A DNA stretch of 51,553 nucleotides from Myxococcales bacterium. Lineage in GTDB: Bacteria > Myxococcota_A > Polyangia > Palsa-1104 > SHYY01. Shown piece after piece: positions 51,007 to 51,553 of this stretch. The stretch is taken from contig SHYY01000016.1 of the NCBI GenBank assembly GCA_009692555.1, positions 1-51,553 on the forward strand, read 5' to 3'. The translations under genes and the position numbers were made by a program. Every line of letters starts with the position of its first letter. Within the stretch, counting starts at the first letter, position 1. Below the pieces are notes generated by a model. That model did no database searches and had not been told where the DNA came from. It saw nothing but the letters and a program-made list of their open reading frames with translations.

Positions 51007-51553
51007 GGGTGCTTAACGGAGAAGGGGGTCCCTCCGCTCACGTAGTCGTAGTCGTAGTCGTAGTCGATTCAGGGGCACTCGCGCGCGGGGGATCAGCTCT
51101 CCGGCACATGCGCGTGAGCATCTCCAGGACGCGGGTCAGCAACTCCATGGCCTGTCGCCGAGTGTCTTCCAAGGCGAGTTGCAGGACCGCAAAGGCATCC
51201 ACGATCGCCTTGCACTCCATCGCGGAGCCCCGGGCGATGCTGTAGAAGCGGGCGCCCTCCGGCGCTCCGAACCGGCCCGCTCCCTCGGCGATGTTCCAGG
51301 GGATGGAGAGCGCCGCACGTTTGAGCTCTTCGGTGAGAAACGAGTTCCCCCTGGGGGCGCTCGTCGCGACCTGCGACGCAAGGGCGAGGACCTTCTCCTG
51401 GGAGGCCAGGGTGGTCGGTTGGCAGGAGGAATTTGTTGCGGGAGGAAGTTCGATTGCCGTCGCTGCGGACGGGACGACTACGACTACGACTACGACTACG
51501 ACTACGTGACGAGCAAGAGCCAGCAAGAGGGCCCCCTCCGCTGTTAAGCACCC
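51007..51553 (-). mobile_element. Complete TIR-bounded four-helix-bundle element (547 bp)
   Basis: Perfect 11-bp terminal inverted repeats: GGGTGCTTAAC (51007-51017) and GTTAAGCACCC (51543-51553). Inside each end is a similar G-rich stretch and then a hexanucleotide run: four GTAGTC units (51042-51065) and five GACTAC units (51476-51505), which are reverse complements of each other. The four-helix-bundle gene fills the centre. A second copy, partial and inverted, is at 1-230. There is no transposase, so if mobile it depends on another enzyme. The window ends exactly at the outer edge of the repeat, so a target duplication cannot be checked. Confidence 0.7.
51038..51526 (-). CDS. Four-helix-bundle protein (S23/IVP-like), full copy
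   Basis: Up to 162 residues from a TTG at 51526; the true start is uncertain. The core (about 45-140) matches the four-helix-bundle family: FLTEELKRAALSIPWNIAEGAGR, FYSIARGSAMECKAIVDAF, and LEDTRRQAMELLTRVLEML. The family includes proteins encoded inside 23S rRNA insertions and Avd. Odd features: the predicted N-terminus contains a run of eleven Val and the C-terminus a run of eight Thr, both encoded by the hexanucleotide repeats at the element's ends (GTAGTC reads Val-Val, GACTAC reads Thr-Thr in this frame). These tails are probably translation of repeat DNA. No 23S rRNA or reverse transcriptase is nearby. Confidence 0.75.
   Translation of the reverse strand: MLALARHVVVVVVVVVVVPSAATAIELPPATNSSCQPTTLASQEKVLALASQVATSAPRGNSFLTEELKRAALSIPWNIAEGAGRFGAPEGARFYSIARGSAMECKAIVDAFAVLQLALEDTRRQAMELLTRVLEMLTRMCRRADPPRASAPESTTTTTTTT

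Noticed and set aside
51038..51553. 23S rRNA intervening sequence as the host of the four-helix-bundle gene
   Set aside because: No rRNA sequence flanks either copy; the neighbours are protein genes.

Overview
This is high-GC DNA with almost no non-coding space. The gene content points to the Myxococcota or a close relative: an AgmX/PglI-type C-terminal domain protein, an MXAN_5187-like sensor, a Hanks-type kinase with an AgmX-like tail, a large sigma-54 activator, a multi-domain pseudokinase/histidine kinase, and an NRPS-PKS pair. I saw no rRNA, tRNA, CRISPR array or phage genes. No gene-free gap exceeds about 300 bases.

Layout. (1) Both ends carry the same element in opposite orientation: a four-helix-bundle (S23/IVP-like) gene framed by hexanucleotide runs and an 11-bp terminal inverted repeat. 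It is partial at 1-230 and complete at 51007-51553. (2) 285-6073, plus strand: an MshEN/GAF-like protein, an AAA-TPR-sigma-54 activator and a repeat-containing lipoprotein. (3) 6074-15147, minus strand: a long run of genes for a membrane sensor, NadD, a DUF2520 protein, secreted HEAT and beta-propeller proteins, a 2Fe-2S ferredoxin, an AgmX-type lipoprotein and a double cNMP-binding protein. (4) 15342-16576: a PilZ gene convergent with a putative outer-membrane protein. (5) 16875-24601, plus strand: a tight operon of a membrane protein, a heterodimeric ABC exporter, an HExxH protein and a B12-binding radical SAM enzyme. A rhomboid protease gene (24843-25760) follows. (6) 25920-50013, minus strand: a Ser/Thr kinase, CrcB, a giant pseudokinase-AAA-GAF-histidine kinase, a PKS, an NRPS, an NDUFA9-like SDR, a DUF3006 protein and a ComEC-like metallo-beta-lactamase lipoprotein. 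(7) 50215-50994, plus strand: a small membrane protein and a four-cysteine micro-protein.

How the genes work together. The NRPS (A-T-C-AL-KR-T) and PKS (KS-AT-MT-T-TE) are adjacent, collinear and 2 bp apart. They form a complete short assembly line, predicted to join an amino acid, an alpha-hydroxy acid (through an ester) and a C-methylated malonyl unit. The ABC/HExxH/radical SAM genes overlap or nearly touch and look like one modification-and-export unit of unknown product.

Non-coding structure is rich for so compact a region. There is a two-hairpin repeat sitting on stop codons (four copies), a second REP-like repeat (one copy inside a coding linker), a 43-bp tandem array made of palindromes, a perfect 20-bp inverted repeat 162 bases apart that covers a start codon, and perfect palindromes at several operon promoters. 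Coordinates were read by eye and no database search was possible, so family names rest on recognised motifs.
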